64,000 nucleotides of DNA from Plecoglossus altivelis (lineage: Eukaryota; Chordata; Actinopteri; Osmeriformes; Plecoglossidae). The notes under the pieces were generated by a model that saw only the letters and a list, made by a program, of their open reading frames with translations, ran no database searches and had not been told where the DNA came from. Every line of letters begins with the position of its first letter. Within the stretch, counting starts at the first letter, position 1. The stretch is taken from positions 6,860,090-6,924,089 of the forward strand of contig BROE01000007.1 in the NCBI GenBank assembly GCA_036571765.1. The letters are read 5' to 3'. The position numbers and the translations under genes are program-made. Shown here one piece after another: positions 12,308 to 24,479 of this stretch.

Positions 12308-13092
12308 TTAGTGGTACTGCATGCCTAGGGCAGACACCACCACAGACAGGAATTTGGCAAAGGCAGCCTGCATGTCAGGGGAAAATTCGTAGCCCATCCG
12401 CCCAGCGATTACAACAACCAGACAATCAGCCAACAGCTGTAACAGAAGATGGATTGAAGGATGCGTCAAGGACAAGGCAGATGGACATAATTTATGGTCT
12501 TGAACGTAAAACTGTCCGTTGAAAGTCATGTAGTTGGCTACATAAGACTAAATTCACATATACAGTGTTTGGTTCCATTTCAGATATCTGAACATTTAGG
12601 CTCACCCTGAAGTTGTCTGGGTCCACGTGCAGTTTCTCAGAGTGCAGCTCACTCAGGGGGGCATAAGTGTTCTTGATGTCATCCATGTTCTTCAGCGCGC
12701 GGTCCAGACCATGCAGCACCAAGATACCGTGAGCAGCAATCATTGGGTTATTCATGATGGCCTCCGCATTGTACAGGTTACCGAACCCCCCGAAATAACG
12801 CTGGGTCCAAGGATACACGATTAGACACCTAAACAGTGAATGAAGTCATCGTTAAAAGATTGTAACTAGATGACATGATCAAGTATCTCCTTAAATAGAT
12901 CACATGTAAACCAAGAGGCAGCCATGTGGCTCTAAGGTCTGATTTTGCTGGTGAGATGTTGGAAATCAAGCTCTGGGTAGATCAAGCTGTGTGCACGTAC
13001 CTAGACAGAGCCTCTGGCCCGACGGAGTCGTAGTCGAGCTTGGAGAAGATTGTGGAGATGGCCGCACGCTCGTCGTCTGTCCACTCGACCAT
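12308..13092 (-). CDS. hbb: Beta globin chain (first, divergent)
   Basis: Exons at 13001-13092, 12606-12828 and 12308-12436, of 92, 223 and 129 bases, exactly the usual beta-globin sizes; the product is 147 codons. It opens MVEWTDDERAAISTIFSKL and contains CLIVYPWTQRYFGGFGNL. The distal histidine (AAHGILVLHGL), the proximal histidine with SerF9 (LSELHSEKLHVDPDNF), Lys82 and the terminal Tyr-His are all present. Two oddities stand out. The usual HGKKVL after the distal histidine is HGILVL, so both lysines including E10 are lost, and position beta143, commonly arginine in fish (ALGRQYH), is methionine (ALGMQYH). Heme-propionate contact and organic phosphate binding may therefore differ. A TATA box lies 66 bases upstream. 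Confidence 0.95.
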
Positions 13093-13157
13093 TTTGACAG
13101 GTTATTCTGTTTCTTGAGCTTTACAGGAAACTGTGTCAGTTGCACATCTGTCTTGGG

Positions 13158-13165
13158 TTTTTATG
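13158..13165 (-). promoter_or_regulatory. TATA box of first beta gene
   Basis: CATAAAAA on the minus strand, 66 bases before the start codon, with a GC-box-like GAGGCGGAG just upstream (around 13177-13185) and an AGATAA motif at 13286-13291. Confidence 0.65.
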
Positions 13166-14326
13166 GAGAAAAGACGCTCCGCCTCTGTTCAGGAGAATAC
13201 ATCTGGTTGGCTAGCTCAGTCCAGGTGTGCCGGCAGAGAACTGATGTTGATGCTGAACATGATATCCTGAACGTGTGCAGCGATTAGATAACACCGTGTT
13301 CCAGGGTCTTTGGCACGATAACAATGATTTAGTTACTGTAAGGGATTGAATTATTATAAAAACTTTAACTAAAGGTATAAGTGTTGTTATATTATAAAGG
13401 ATTGTGCATACATGTTTCAGTTTAAATTATGATAGATGAATTGGACATTTAAAAACTATAGTATGAAACATAGGAATGTGTTGTCTTCTGAATTAAGGTG
13501 TCGATTTGCTTCAATCGACCATTACTCTATTGAGGAAACCTGACGTGTATAGGTGTAATTATTAAAATTCGTTACTTTGTCATTACTTCAACGTAATAAC
13601 AAATGTACAACTTTAAAACTATTACGACATTGCATCGCGTTGTGCATAATAACTTGTATTTATTTATAAGTATGTAAATAAACATAAATAAATGTAATAC
13701 TGATCAATAACTTTAACCACTTTGTTGTATTATAAACATAATCCTTTTTTTCAAAAAAATAGTTTGAAGCTAAATGTTGAGTTAGATAATTGGTATCAAT
13801 ACAACAATTGTTTTTGGTACAAATCTTTGTCACGGTCTGTTTAATCCCATAATACATGTGAACATATATTGATATATATATGTATATATATATGTTTACT
13901 TAGGCGAACTCAAGGAAGACTATATTTTATATTTTGTATTACATTTTTTCGTATGATCTTTGTCTTTAAATGTCTTTTTTGAATTCAGATGCTTCCTGTA
14001 CACATGTTTACACTAAAAATCTGCAAACCCATCTTTTATCAAGTGGACTTCTTGCTTTCGGTTTATTAATGAAAAATATTTTATGTGGTTTGAACTCTAG
14101 AATTACTTGTGGTATCCGTAAGATTACAAACATTTGTCAAGTCGTGTATTTGCTGACGATTAGGGTGGAGGCAAATTAAATGTGTGTTTAAATTGTCAGA
14201 GAATTTAGACACATGCATGAAGTCACACACCTTCATGTTACTTTACTCTGCAAAGTTAATGAGCGACCATTACCGCTTTAAGGTTTTAAAAACAACCAGA
14301 GAAACGTAAAATTGCATTGCACCATT

Positions 14327-14332
14327 TTTATT
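14327..14332 (-). terminator. Poly(A) signal of alpha gene
   Basis: AATAAA on the minus strand, 85 bases beyond the stop codon. Confidence 0.6.
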
Positions 14333-14417
14333 TCTCAATGAAGAACATTAATTTCAAACACGAGAGATCCCAATGACCGGTGCGCTTTCCCGGATTGTCC
14401 TGGTGTTGGCGGCACAT

Positions 14418-15241
14418 CTAGCGGTATTTTTCAGCCAGGGCCAGGGATAGGAGGGCCATGAACTTGTCCACAGCGACGTGGACTTGGGGGGTGAAGTCTT
14501 CGGGGAACAGCATGGCCAGAACCACAAGGATGCAGTGGGACAGGATCTAAGGACAGAGACAGAGAGGTGTGACTTGGCCGGTAAATTGCATAAATGGCGA
14601 CATAAACATAAATTTTGCACAAAAAAGTGACATGTTTTCCAATAGAAGGCAGATCCTCTATATAATGTTACAATTTACACAGTAAATGGCTTTATAGACA
14701 CAAGAAAAGTGTTACATCAAGTAATATTTGGTGTTTGCATTTTTGCTGTTCTGTAGGCCCTATTACCTTGAAGTTGACAGGGTCAATCCTGAGCATGAAG
14801 GCGTGCAGCTCGCTAAGGGTAATCAGACCCCCAACAATATCATCAATTTTGTTCACAGCCTCATAGACGCCACCCATGACGGTGATTCCATGCTTCCTGA
14901 CAAGGGGAGCCCCAGGGCTCAAGTCCTTCCAGTGGGCGAAGTATGACTTGGTCTGAGGGTACACAACCAGCATCCTAGGGGGAACCAGAGACAGAACAGT
15001 GAGCACTCTCTACTTGAATAAAAGGCCATGTTGTTTGCATGGCTACTGAATACAGAATACAAGAACAAGTTCATTCATGCAGCTAAAATCAGTAGGATTT
15101 GTCTTTTGAAAGAATTTGAGCCCATTTATGAAACTAGCAAACTTACCTGGAGAGAGACTCAGTCCCGACCTCCTCAGACCTGCTGGATACCTTTGTGAAG
15201 AAGTCCTTGACTGTAACTTTCTCCTTGGCTGACAGGCTCAT
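14418..15241 (-). CDS. hba: Alpha globin chain (second alpha)
   Basis: Exons at 15147-15241, 14767-14974 and 14418-14546 (95, 208 and 129 bases) give 143 residues, the standard teleost alpha length. It starts MSLSAKEKVTVKDFFTKV. It has MLVVYPQTKSYFAHW before the CD corner, the distal histidine in VRKHGITVMGGV, the proximal histidine in LSELHAFMLRIDPVNFK, and ends LAEKYR. It is transcribed in the same direction as the beta genes on both sides. The promoter carries a textbook TATA, CCAAT and GATA arrangement. The form is compatible with an embryonic or larval alpha chain, but stage of use cannot be read from sequence. Confidence 0.95.
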
Positions 15242-15328
15242 TTTGGCTGATTTCAGTACCACACAAGCTGTTCAAGAAGTGAACGATTCTTTGGCAGGGA
15301 CTGAGGTTCTACAGATCCTGAGGCCTCC

Positions 15329-15388
15329 TTTATGTTGCAGGTTCATCCTGCTCCTCCTCCACTGGTCTGTTATTGGCTCAGGAGATAA
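15329..15388 (-). promoter_or_regulatory. Promoter of second alpha gene: TATA, CCAAT, GATA
   Basis: On the minus strand, CATAAA at 15329-15334 lies about 90 bases upstream of the ATG, CCAAT at 15372-15376 and TTATCT (GATA site) at 15383-15388. This spacing is that of an erythroid globin promoter. Confidence 0.7.
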
Positions 15389-15459
15389 AGAGAGTCATAT
15401 GTTGGTGAAAAAGAGAGAAAGAAAGACAAGGAGGGGGAGAGATGCATCAGTTCTTTGAA

Positions 15460-16160
15460 ATCTGGGTGGCGTCCCTCTTATCTCGTGTCTAAAATTGGAA
15501 CAGCTGATCCACCTCGCAGAGTTCAGATATAGATCATGTCATCAAGAGCTCGAGGGACGAAAAGTACACTGTACTGATATAAAGTGTCAAGATATTTGAC
15601 CATGTCATGTGTGATCCAAAAGGTTTTTGATGGAGGTTTTTGTGGCACAGAAATTTTTTCATATTTATAATATTTTTTTTCATGATGATGAGAGTGGATA
15701 TATAGTCTCACTGGGACCACTCCTACTGTTATATGAACTCTTTGAAATTTACTGTGAGATAGTGAAAAGAGGAGGGGAATAGCACTGCCTGTATCTGGGA
15801 GCTAAAAATAGAACTGACGCCCTCCTCAAAAGTCTAATTTAAAAATGTATGTATCCCCAAATAAATCCCATGACTATAATCAGTGACATTAAGGAATTAT
15901 ATTAATTTAAGACAGTCACTTTTATATGCAACTAATTTTCAAAATAAAATGTATATTATTTTCTGTACTATTTTCCCTTTTCTAAATGCTAGTTCTTACA
16001 CTTAGCTAAAATACGTTTGAATGGGTCTGATGAAATCTGCCCTCTCTGACATAAGGTGTCTGTTACAAATTCCCTGATTTGACCTAACTTCGTTAAAATG
16101 TATCAATCCAAGAGAGCCAATTGTTAAAATTAAGGTAAGTCTACTCCCCTCTTGTGCATG
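15460..16160. other. Intergenic, AT-rich
   Basis: No coding exon is supported. A further TTATCT motif lies near 15478. Globin-like peptides were not found in any frame. Confidence 0.6.
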
Positions 16161-16169
16161 TGTGGTGAA

Positions 16170-16335
16170 AGATAACCGTAGTGTGTCATTCTTATCTCAG
16201 CGTCTGAAACTATATATAGGCTTGTGTTGCAGCTGGTTGTACAGACTACATAGATCTGTGGGAAGACGATCATGCCTCAGTGTCTCTGAACAGTAAAGGC
16301 TATACTTGTTTTTTATGTTAAATATAATAATAAAC
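16170..16335 (+). promoter_or_regulatory. Orphan TATA/GATA promoter-like unit
   Basis: A plus-strand group of AGATAA (16170-16175), TTATCT (16192-16197) and a strong TATA box TATATATAGG (16211-16220) looks like an erythroid promoter, but no globin exon follows. The only downstream ATG frame is a few codons long (MPQCL then stop). An AATAAA lies about 110 bases after the TATA box. It may be a leftover promoter from a lost globin gene, or a source of a short non-coding RNA. Confidence 0.35.
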
Positions 16336-16339
16336 GTAT

Positions 16340-17910
16340 TAAATGTCTGTTTGTTCAACCCAACAAAATCATATTTTGTTCAACATCAATACCGTAAGGA
16401 CAATCACACAGCCTCACTGTTAATTGGCATTTGTTTAATAAATGTGTATGCCTATAAAGGCTTATAACAGATCAATAAAAATAAAGGTTCTTTCTTTGAA
16501 ACAAGTCATGCTTTTGACAAACAGCAAGAACAGATTGATTGAGGTGAGCCACGTAAAAGAAGGTGAACAAATCTGGATATCCGTGGCATTGTTAATGTTG
16601 GCCACTGTATAGGCCTGGTGTTGTTCAGCGTGCCTGCGATGCGGTCACTTTGCGATGTGGCTGACACAGAGCAGTCCTTCACTCTAACCACCAAAACACT
16701 GTCAGAGCTACGCTAATTGATCAATGATCTTCTGATCTTCATGGTCAAATCACTTTGATAAAGATCTTATGATTGCTGCACCCCCTACCAGTAGCTGAGA
16801 TGCGGTTAGCCTACTTTGCAATGCGCCTGGTAAGCTAGAGATGGCCGAAATCAGACAGTTCCTAATGGCGTCCAGGCGGCGTCATTCAGGTTTTTAGACG
16901 CGGGTCTACGTTATGCTTTGCGAGTGATAGGTAACTTTTATATCCGCATATTCACAGGGAGATAGGCTATCTATACACAATAATTGAGGATGAATGCATG
17001 TTTAACAACTACGACATGTTTAATCTCGTCCATTTATGTATAAGACATTTAAAAACAGCCAAGGCCGACCAAATGCTGTACAAACTTTAGGCAACAAATA
17101 CAGACAAACAAAACAATTGAACACAAGTGACGGGAACTGACTCGAAGACAAAGCATAAAAATGTGTTTTAAGACGAGGTGTTAATGTCTCGGTGCTGGGG
17201 GATGACTAGATACAAATTGGAAGTTTATTCCAAAGACTTTAGCGGCCATACTAAAAGCCACGACCACCGTTTGCTTTTGGCGGGTGGGCACGCAGTGAGT
17301 GCATCTGAGGTAAAGCGCAGTAGACTCGCCTGGTGTCAATTGAGGTCGCGTGGAGGACGGGACAATTTGCTTCAAAGCCTTAACGCGCCGCAGACGCCTC
17401 GAATGGGGTATTACTATAAGCTCTGATAGGATGGTAGTCAACTAGACCTGCTGTAATTGGCGTACAGAGGAAGACGGCTGGCCAACCACGGATATAGTCC
17501 ACAGGGCGCATGCTCCAACCTCACATACCCACTTTATCTGACTTGCAACCCCTCCTCCTGGCCCTCCGCCACAAACGACACCCACCTATCACTTCAACTG
17601 TCTTCATGAACGGCCACCTAGGCTCTGCATGTGATTATGAACCATGAGCAAACAGATTATACATTCAATTGCTCTTCAACCACAATAACTCGTTTTTGTC
17701 GAAAATGCATTCGTTAAAAATACTGAAGACCCACTTTTATATGACTAAATCAATGACTGCATTATTCAACTTGAATTGGTTCATTGGAACGTCAATGGTT
17801 CCTTCTCTTCGTTCTTCAAATAATAGTTTCAAATAACAAAACACTGATATCATGATGCCCAGTTTACAGAAAAAGACAAAGACAACCATGTTTGGTTTAA
17901 TGCATCGTCA
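16340..17910. other. Intergenic, no gene seen
   Basis: Open frames near 17180-17440 overlap on both strands and show no globin or other recognisable motif. Confidence 0.55.
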
Positions 17911-17914
17911 GTTC

Positions 17915-17920
17915 TTTAAT
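17915..17920 (-). terminator. Possible poly(A) signal of second beta gene
   Basis: ATTAAA on the minus strand, about 60 bases after the stop codon; it is the common variant rather than AATAAA. Confidence 0.45.
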
Positions 17921-17978
17921 TAAGAGTTTATCATTTCGTTATCACTTAGATATATCTGGATCCTGATGCATGTTTGCT

Positions 17979-18709
17979 CTAGTGGTACTGTTTGCACAGA
18001 GCTGACACCACAACGTTCAAGAACTTCTGCCAGTGCGCCTGCACGTGGGCGTTGAAAGCGGATCCCATCTTAGCGGCAATAACGACGGTAAGACAGTCTC
18101 CCAGAAGCTGGAACAAAAAATGAAACGACGTTTTTAATGTTAGAAGTAGATAAATAAAGAAATAAAGAAATGTCTATTTCAGAAAGTAGATGTGCCTTTG
18201 TCTTACCCTGAAGTTGTCTGGATCGACATGCAGTTTCTCAGAGTGCATCACACTGAGGTTGGCGTAGGCGTTCTTGATGTCGTCCATGTTCTTCAGAGCG
18301 ATATCAAGACCGTGCAGGACCTTGATGCCATGGGCAGCGACTTTCTTGTTCCCGATGATGGCTTCCGCATTGTACAGGTTTCCAAACGTGGGAAAGTAAC
18401 GCTGAGTCCAGGGGTAGACGATCAGACATCTGCGGGGGGGGAAAAGGAATGACGCAAGGTTCTGCTGGACAGTACAGACAATTCAACTTGTTGATTCTCT
18501 ATGCATTCTAAATAGAAAAGATGAATTAGACAAACTAAGATGTGAGGAACACAGTCCTTGAACGTGATGAGAGAGGCGCCCGCTCACTCATCAGTTAGTA
18601 GGCAGTTTGACCGTCACCTTTGCAGAGCCTTGGGCCCGACATCTTCATAGTCCAGCTTGGCGAAGATGCCGGTGATGCAAGCGCGCTCTTCATCTGACCA
18701 CTTAACCAT
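17979..18709 (-). CDS. hbb: Beta globin chain (second)
   Basis: Exons at 18618-18709, 18207-18429 and 17979-18107 (92, 223, 129 bases) encode 147 codons. It begins MVKWSDEERACITGIFAKL and has CLIVYPWTQRYFPTFGNL. The distal histidine is in VAAHGIKVLHGL with the E10 lysine kept, unlike the first beta gene. The proximal histidine is in LSVMHSEKLHVDPDNF, and the chain ends VVVSALCKQYH. A cysteine at the residue before beta143 is unusual, with lysine at 143. Five extra details of the promoter are visible: a TATA box 58 bases upstream, a GC box, and an AGATAAGA site at 18833-18840. It is head to head with the last alpha gene. Confidence 0.95.
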
Positions 18710-20328
18710 GTTTCCTGATGATTGGTCTCTGGAATCTGAATAATAACTCAATTCACTGGCATCCCGCTATTTATGATTCCCCTTCACTCCGCCCATTGAC
18801 GCAATACATTACTTGATAGTGACGCATACATCAGATAAGAGCTGAATTGCTTCAATTTGAAGCGAACATTATATATATGATATTCAAAACTATTATTTTG
18901 AGTTGCTTAATTGAAATATGATTTCCTAAAGCCTATATTCAACTGTATCCAACCAATGGGCCCATCGATTTCAGTGGCAACTAAATAGTTATATAGTCAG
19001 ATAACATGGAAGGATGAACTATCAATCAAGCATGCAGAGAATTTGTTGACACAGCTGCAATCTGGTGCTGAATATTTACAGTAGTAAGACCCATACACTC
19101 ATGGATCGTAGGAATAGTGGCACAGACAAACAAATGTATAGAATATAGTCTTATCCTAAAAGGGGGCTACCCATATTTAACTTTAAAGCAATGTAATTAG
19201 ATGTATCACAAAATTAAACAGATACGCGTTTAGTGACGCTAAATGTAGCATTTGGTCTGTAGCTAATTCAGTCTTTTTGGTATTTAATTCAGTCCATTTA
19301 TTCAATCTGATATTCTACTCTGATATTTTTATTTATTTATTGTGAGCCACCACAACAGTGTACTACACGCAGATGTACAGTGTTTAATACATGTATCATA
19401 TTTAATAGCAGTCTACATTAAGGTGTCAAATCCGGGCAAGATTTTTGACGTGACAATTCTCAAAGTATGAGAAACCGAAGGCTAAACCGCTTTAGGTCAG
19501 CAGCCAACGAACGATTTATCGTTAGAAATGACACACGTGCTTTATCTAATTTGGCAGTGACCCCCACCCCGCCCCGTTTATGGCGTGACCGAAGGGCATG
19601 TTTCTATGGATAATGTCTGAATAAAAACATACTTGGACCAACTTGTGAAAATAGTCGTTATTTTTTCTTTACTTAGGCTTAGAAAGATACTGTATATTGA
19701 ACTAATTTGAGATCAGACTGTTCCAAATATGTTTGTAAAAAAATGTCGACGTTAATAACTAGGATTTTAATACTGGTGTTTATACATAAATAATTTAGAT
19801 TACTGGCATGACTGACCAGACTATAATATTATTTTAAAAGTAAATTGATAATTTGATAATTTAAAATAAAGACAAATCCCTCATCCACACCACCACAACA
19901 GGTGCAGGTGCAACACCACAAGGTGCTTTATGAATTTCTCCCCGACTGTTCTCGTAATTATTTAGCAGTGTCGAATAAAATCAAAATAAAAATCCTAACT
20001 TTTTTGTGACTAAGAAAATTAAGGAAATTAGCCTGAGCGAAAATGTGTTACGCACATGTGTTATCTTTCTCTGGCAAAACGACAGTAACTCTAACGTCAA
20101 CCAATCCCCTTATCTAACATCAACCTGATGACGACCCCCTTTTAATTCCCTCCCATTAAGCGTTATCATCTGAAATTCATCCTATTTGCCACGACAGACT
20201 GGGCGTGCGCTCAGACAATTGAATAAAAACAGTGCACAGCACGGTTACAGCATAATAACCATTATCCTTGCGCTGAGCTTTTGGTAATATCCTTATTCAA
20301 AAGAAGTTGAGAGAAATATCTGACCAAT
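18710..20328. promoter_or_regulatory. Shared beta/alpha head-to-head control region
   Basis: Between the divergent beta(-) and alpha(+) genes lie CTATTTATG (minus-strand TATA, 18767-18775) and several GATA sites: 18833-18840, 18999-19004, 19542-19547, 20061-20066, 20110-20115 and 20163-20168. For the alpha gene there is CCAAT at 20101-20105 and an AATAAAA TATA-like box at 20222-20228. Coordinated control of one alpha-beta pair is inferred. Confidence 0.5.
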
Positions 20329-21129
20329 ATGAGTCTGACCGATAAGGACAAGGCAGAGGTGAAAGCTCTGTGGAAAAAGGTATCCAAGTTGTCTGCAGAG
20401 ATCGGGAGTGATGCCCTCGGCAGGTAAGATCCAGCACAATTATATAATGTATCATATTTTATTTTCTATTCCATATAATAACACCATCTTTAAAAGGGTT
20501 ATTGTTATATAGTTGTAATTGATCGTGTAAAGATTCAGCAGAGACGCTCTACGTAGTTATAATACGTTTGAAACTTTTTTTTTCTCGTTTGCGTTACTAG
20601 TGCTGTGAAACGGTACTAAGTAGCATGTTTGTCATGTCATTAACCAATATGCTTCTATTATATTCCCTCTCTTTAGGATGCTCGCCGTGTATCCTCAAAC
20701 TAAGACCTACTTCACCCACTGGTCAGATCTCACACCTGGCTCCGCCCCGGTTAAGACACACGGTGCACTGATTTTTTCCGGAGTGGCCGAAGCCGTGGAA
20801 AAGATTGATAATCTGACCGCTGGCCTGACCAATCTCAGCGAGCTCCATGCCTTCCAGCTCAGGGTCGACCCCGGGAACTTCAAGGTGAGGTCCAATCAAA
20901 ATGTTTGGATTTTTCCTTCAACGTATTCCCTCTCAATATATATTATTTGAGATAAATCAAATCTAAAAGCTACTAAACTAACTTGTCTCTCTTTGTTTAG
21001 TTACTCGTGCACTGCATCCTTGTCTCGATTGCCACGCAGCTCCCCAACGACTTCACACCGGAAAGGCACGTGGCCTTAGACAAGTTTTTGTCCAACGTGG
21101 CTTTAGCTCTCTCCGAGAAGTACCGCTAA
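20329..21129 (+). CDS. hba: Alpha globin chain (third alpha)
   Basis: Exons at 20329-20423, 20677-20884 and 21001-21129 (95, 208, 129 bases) give 143 residues. It starts MSLTDKDKAEVKALWKKV. It carries MLAVYPQTKTYFTHW, the distal histidine in VKTHGALIFSGV, the proximal histidine in LSELHAFQLRVDPGNFK, and ends LSEKYR. The residue after the distal His-Gly is alanine where lysine is usual in alpha chains. It is the only gene besides the alphaD-like one on the plus strand and is the globin nearest aqp8, facing it tail to tail. Confidence 0.95.
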
Positions 21130-21195
21130 GGAGCATTTTGCTTTGGTGCATCCGGTTGCTGCCCAACGCACCTCGGAAAGATAACAGCATGAAAC

Positions 21196-21201
21196 AATAA
21201 A
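21196..21201 (+). terminator. Poly(A) signal of third alpha gene
   Basis: AATAAA about 67 bases after the stop codon. Confidence 0.75.
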
Positions 21202-21800
21202 CTGCGAATATCAATACAGTGTTCGTTAGTCATTGTATTTCTTTCATGAAAGCCTATCCTACATTGCAGAACAAGAAGTTAAGATGAAGGGCAGACAGAC
21301 AGACAGACACACAATCAACTTTTGATCAGCTTCATATTCTTGAGTACAAGTCAAATTTAATTGAAAAGGGACATTTACTGCTATAAAGACTGAGCTAGAG
21401 GCTATAGATGCACCTCGCGCATGTTAAGAGTAAAGGCTAGAAAATAATATAGATATTCAGCAGGTTAATGTCTCCAGTTACAAGCGACTACCTGACAACC
21501 TTGATAAAGTGTTGAGAGGAATGCGGTCCAGCAATTAAAATGTATTTGCATCGTATTCATATTCTTATGAACATTACCAACGGCATACTAAAAATGTCGT
21601 GAAAAGGTGTTAAACTCACAGTTGATTCAGTATAAAGCGCTTTGGCAGGCTGGACTTGAGCCATTAGTTTCACCGCATTTCATATTTCACGGTGATAAAC
21701 TTCATTTTCCCTCCAAGGACATTGAACCTTCCACAATATAAGAACTTGGTTGATACACTGCAGACGTCTGAAAATACATAAGTTGAATAATTGCTCTCAT
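21202..21800. other. Intergenic between alpha globin and aqp8
   Basis: Apart from a short GACA repeat near 21293-21310, nothing recognisable is present. Confidence 0.55.
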
Positions 21801-21803
21801 TCC

Positions 21804-21809
21804 TTTATT
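21804..21809 (-). terminator. Possible poly(A) signal of aqp8
   Basis: AATAAA on the minus strand about 300 bases beyond the aqp8 stop codon; the 3' untranslated region would fill 21800-22106. Confidence 0.5.
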
Positions 21810-22106
21810 TGGTTTTCTGAATAACAAAATCCCACTAATGCTGGCACAGGTACATAAATGTGCACAAGGCTAAATGATGCAACTTCTTAGAGGAAGAATG
21901 AAAATAAAACTGAAAACAGAACCGTTCCAAAAGGACCCTGATAACATACTGATGCACATGGATTCCTCTTAATTCACAAAAAAAACTGTATTACAGTGCT
22001 TTGTCGCTAGTAAATAACACGTTAACGTTTCCACAGCAAAAAAAAATATGAAAAAAGATATGTCGGTCTAAGCACTTTGACATTCCATTTGGGTGTTGAT
22101 GGATAT

Positions 22107-24006
22107 TCATTTCCATATCACACGGGTCTTCTGGTCACCGAAAACCAACCTGAGAAGAAATGGTTGTAAATGATAAGGTGAGTTATAGTTGCCAGTAGAC
22201 TCCAGCTAAAATAGTAGGCAACATTTAGCTTATGCCATGTTACAATAATAAACACAATAATAACACAATGCATTTTCAGAAGAATTGATTGAAAGCTAGA
22301 ACATTTAGTTTGAATTTTAACGCATGCAGACTCAAAATACATGCACTGAGATGTTTAAACAAACTTAAAAAGAAAAAGATTAGTTGCTGTTTTTTACAGA
22401 AGTATAACACAGTTACTAAATAAATTTTAATGCAGTCAACATTTAAATATTTAGCTATTATAACTGACCTTGACAGCACACAGAACCTCTTTAGCAAGGA
22501 GACTAAAAGACAAATAGCATAGAGACCCCCAGACCAGTAGCTCCATACCTGACCATGCTGACAGTGAGGAGTGCTCCACAGATGGGGCCCACCCAGTACA
22601 CCCAGTGATGCTCCCAGTGTTTGGCTGCCACTGCAGGTCCGAAGGCCCGAGCTGGGTTCATACATCCCCCGGACACAAACGCACTGGGACAACACAACAT
22701 ACACCTCCAGTTAGGAATAAGATGTCAACAATGACATATAAAATCACAATAATAACATGAATATATTAGCAATGCGAAAGACTACACTTCTAACCTTCAG
22801 AGTTGTAGTTGAAATGGTCCTTGGACCGTAGAGTGTTAGCATTCTCTTTGTCTTACCTGGCCAGTATGTTTGCAGTCACAACAAGCCCGATGCAGAAAGG
22901 AGCCAAAGGAGTCTTTGTTCTGCGGTTGACGGCAGTCATACAGACCACCAGGGTTAACACCAGTGTCATTAGCATCTCTGCCACCGTGGCAGCGCCCACG
23001 GCACCGCTGGTCTGCAGCACGTCAAACGCACCGCCGGAAGCACTGGAGAAGCTGGCGTTGGGGGAGACTGCCTGAGGGGAGGGATATGTTTCAGATTTCA
23101 GAGAGAAAACGTTGAAGATGTTTGGGGCTTTATTGGACCGTGACAGGAGATGCACGGGACAGAGAGAGGGGAGGACAAACCCAGTCCTGACACGTCATAC
23201 TGTCTACACGCAGTGTCTGAATATAATCACAGCTGTTGAGTTGGCAATCAAGAGTTCAGTTAGCATTGGTGTTTACTCACTTTGGCCAGCGCGGCTCCAA
23301 CCATGCTGCCTAAAAGCTGAGCCAGAATGTAGGGTGCTAGGAGAGCCAGCTTCATCCCCCCACACAGGGCCACACACAGTGTCACCGCAGGGTTCAGGTG
23401 GCCCCCACTGCACTCACACAGGACATGATCGATTCAATGCAAAACATGACATTGGTTAACGATACAATGATATAACTGTGTTGGTACATTTTCCAACTAA
23501 AATCTATCCCAAATCTGTCCATCATACATTGTTTTTTAAAACCTAATTGTTTCAGTCTATTAACTTTTAAATCTAAAGTCACTTCAAATATAGCACTACA
23601 CCCCAAAATGATAATGAACTCTAAAAAATCCTCTATGTTCAAACTTATTGCATTACAACATCATTACAGGCGTTGTAAGAGTGAGCGCACTCTCTCAATG
23701 AGAGCACATTCCAGTGAGTTAGTTTCCTCACCTGATCTCTCCAAACACCATGATCAGCACACCCAGGGCCAGGCCGTGGGCCAGGGCAGGCTGGACACAC
23801 CCCGACATCACTGTGTTGCCGACCACAGACACACAGCCCACAAACACAAACAGAGCTGTGCCCAGCAGCTCTGCTAGACAAGGCTGGATGTAGCGCTCAA
23901 ACACACTGCTCTCGCTCCTGGGGGCCTCCCTGGCCTTGCCTCCGGACTCCGCCACGTCGGCCCCGCACACGGTAAAGAGCTCTGACTTGGACTCTGTGAC
24001 GGACAT
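22107..24006 (-). CDS. aqp8: Aquaporin-8
   Basis: Five exons: 23732-24006, 23281-23407, 22857-23071, 22549-22683 and 22107-22149, all with GT/AG borders and matching phases, giving 264 residues, the normal aqp8 size. Aquaporins form tetrameric membrane channels; aqp8 members pass water and often ammonia or hydrogen peroxide. The first pore motif is GGHLNPAVT near residue 97 and the second is SGGCMNPARAFGP near residue 215. The cysteine-methionine before the second NPA and the following arginine are the aqp8 signature. Hydrophobic segments flank both, including CLAELLGTALFVFVGCVSVV. The start MSVTESKSEL is followed by a hydrophilic N-terminus of about 45 residues. The protein ends RVIWK. Which teleost aqp8 paralog this is cannot be settled here. 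Confidence 0.95.
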
Positions 24007-24479
24007 ATTTACCTTCTGTTGTTGCCGCTTGTCAGGTCCACCTGCTCTGGTCTCTGGTCTGACTGTAGAATGAGTGCAGGCTGTGTGCGTGCACTGATAA
24101 ACTGGAGTGGAGGAGGAGGAGGGGGGGTTGGGGCTGTCACAATAAGTTGTGGGAGGATTTCTCCGGATTCCCACCCCTTAAAAGTTGATTTGGCTTGGGC
24201 TAGAGGAGAATGAAAACACAGATTTTGCGTTGACAGCGCTGTTCCACACAACTTAAAGCTGCATGATTGTTGGACTGTAAAATGTAACTCATGACAGATA
24301 TGAGATTCTAACAACATGCAACATGTGATTGATGGTTCTGTATTTAATACATGATTACATCCAGGTACTTGATGGAACACAAAGACTGATGTCTACTGTG
24401 TATTAGCTGGATGGGTTTGTTTGGATGTGTCTGCGTGTCCACCGTGTCCTGAAGTGAACCCCTCTGGTTTCTAGTGACG

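Noticed and set aside
17178..17441. Overlapping frames on both strands between the globin genes, tested as a globin pseudogene
   Set aside because: No globin motif such as PWTQR, HGKK or DPxNFK occurs in any frame.
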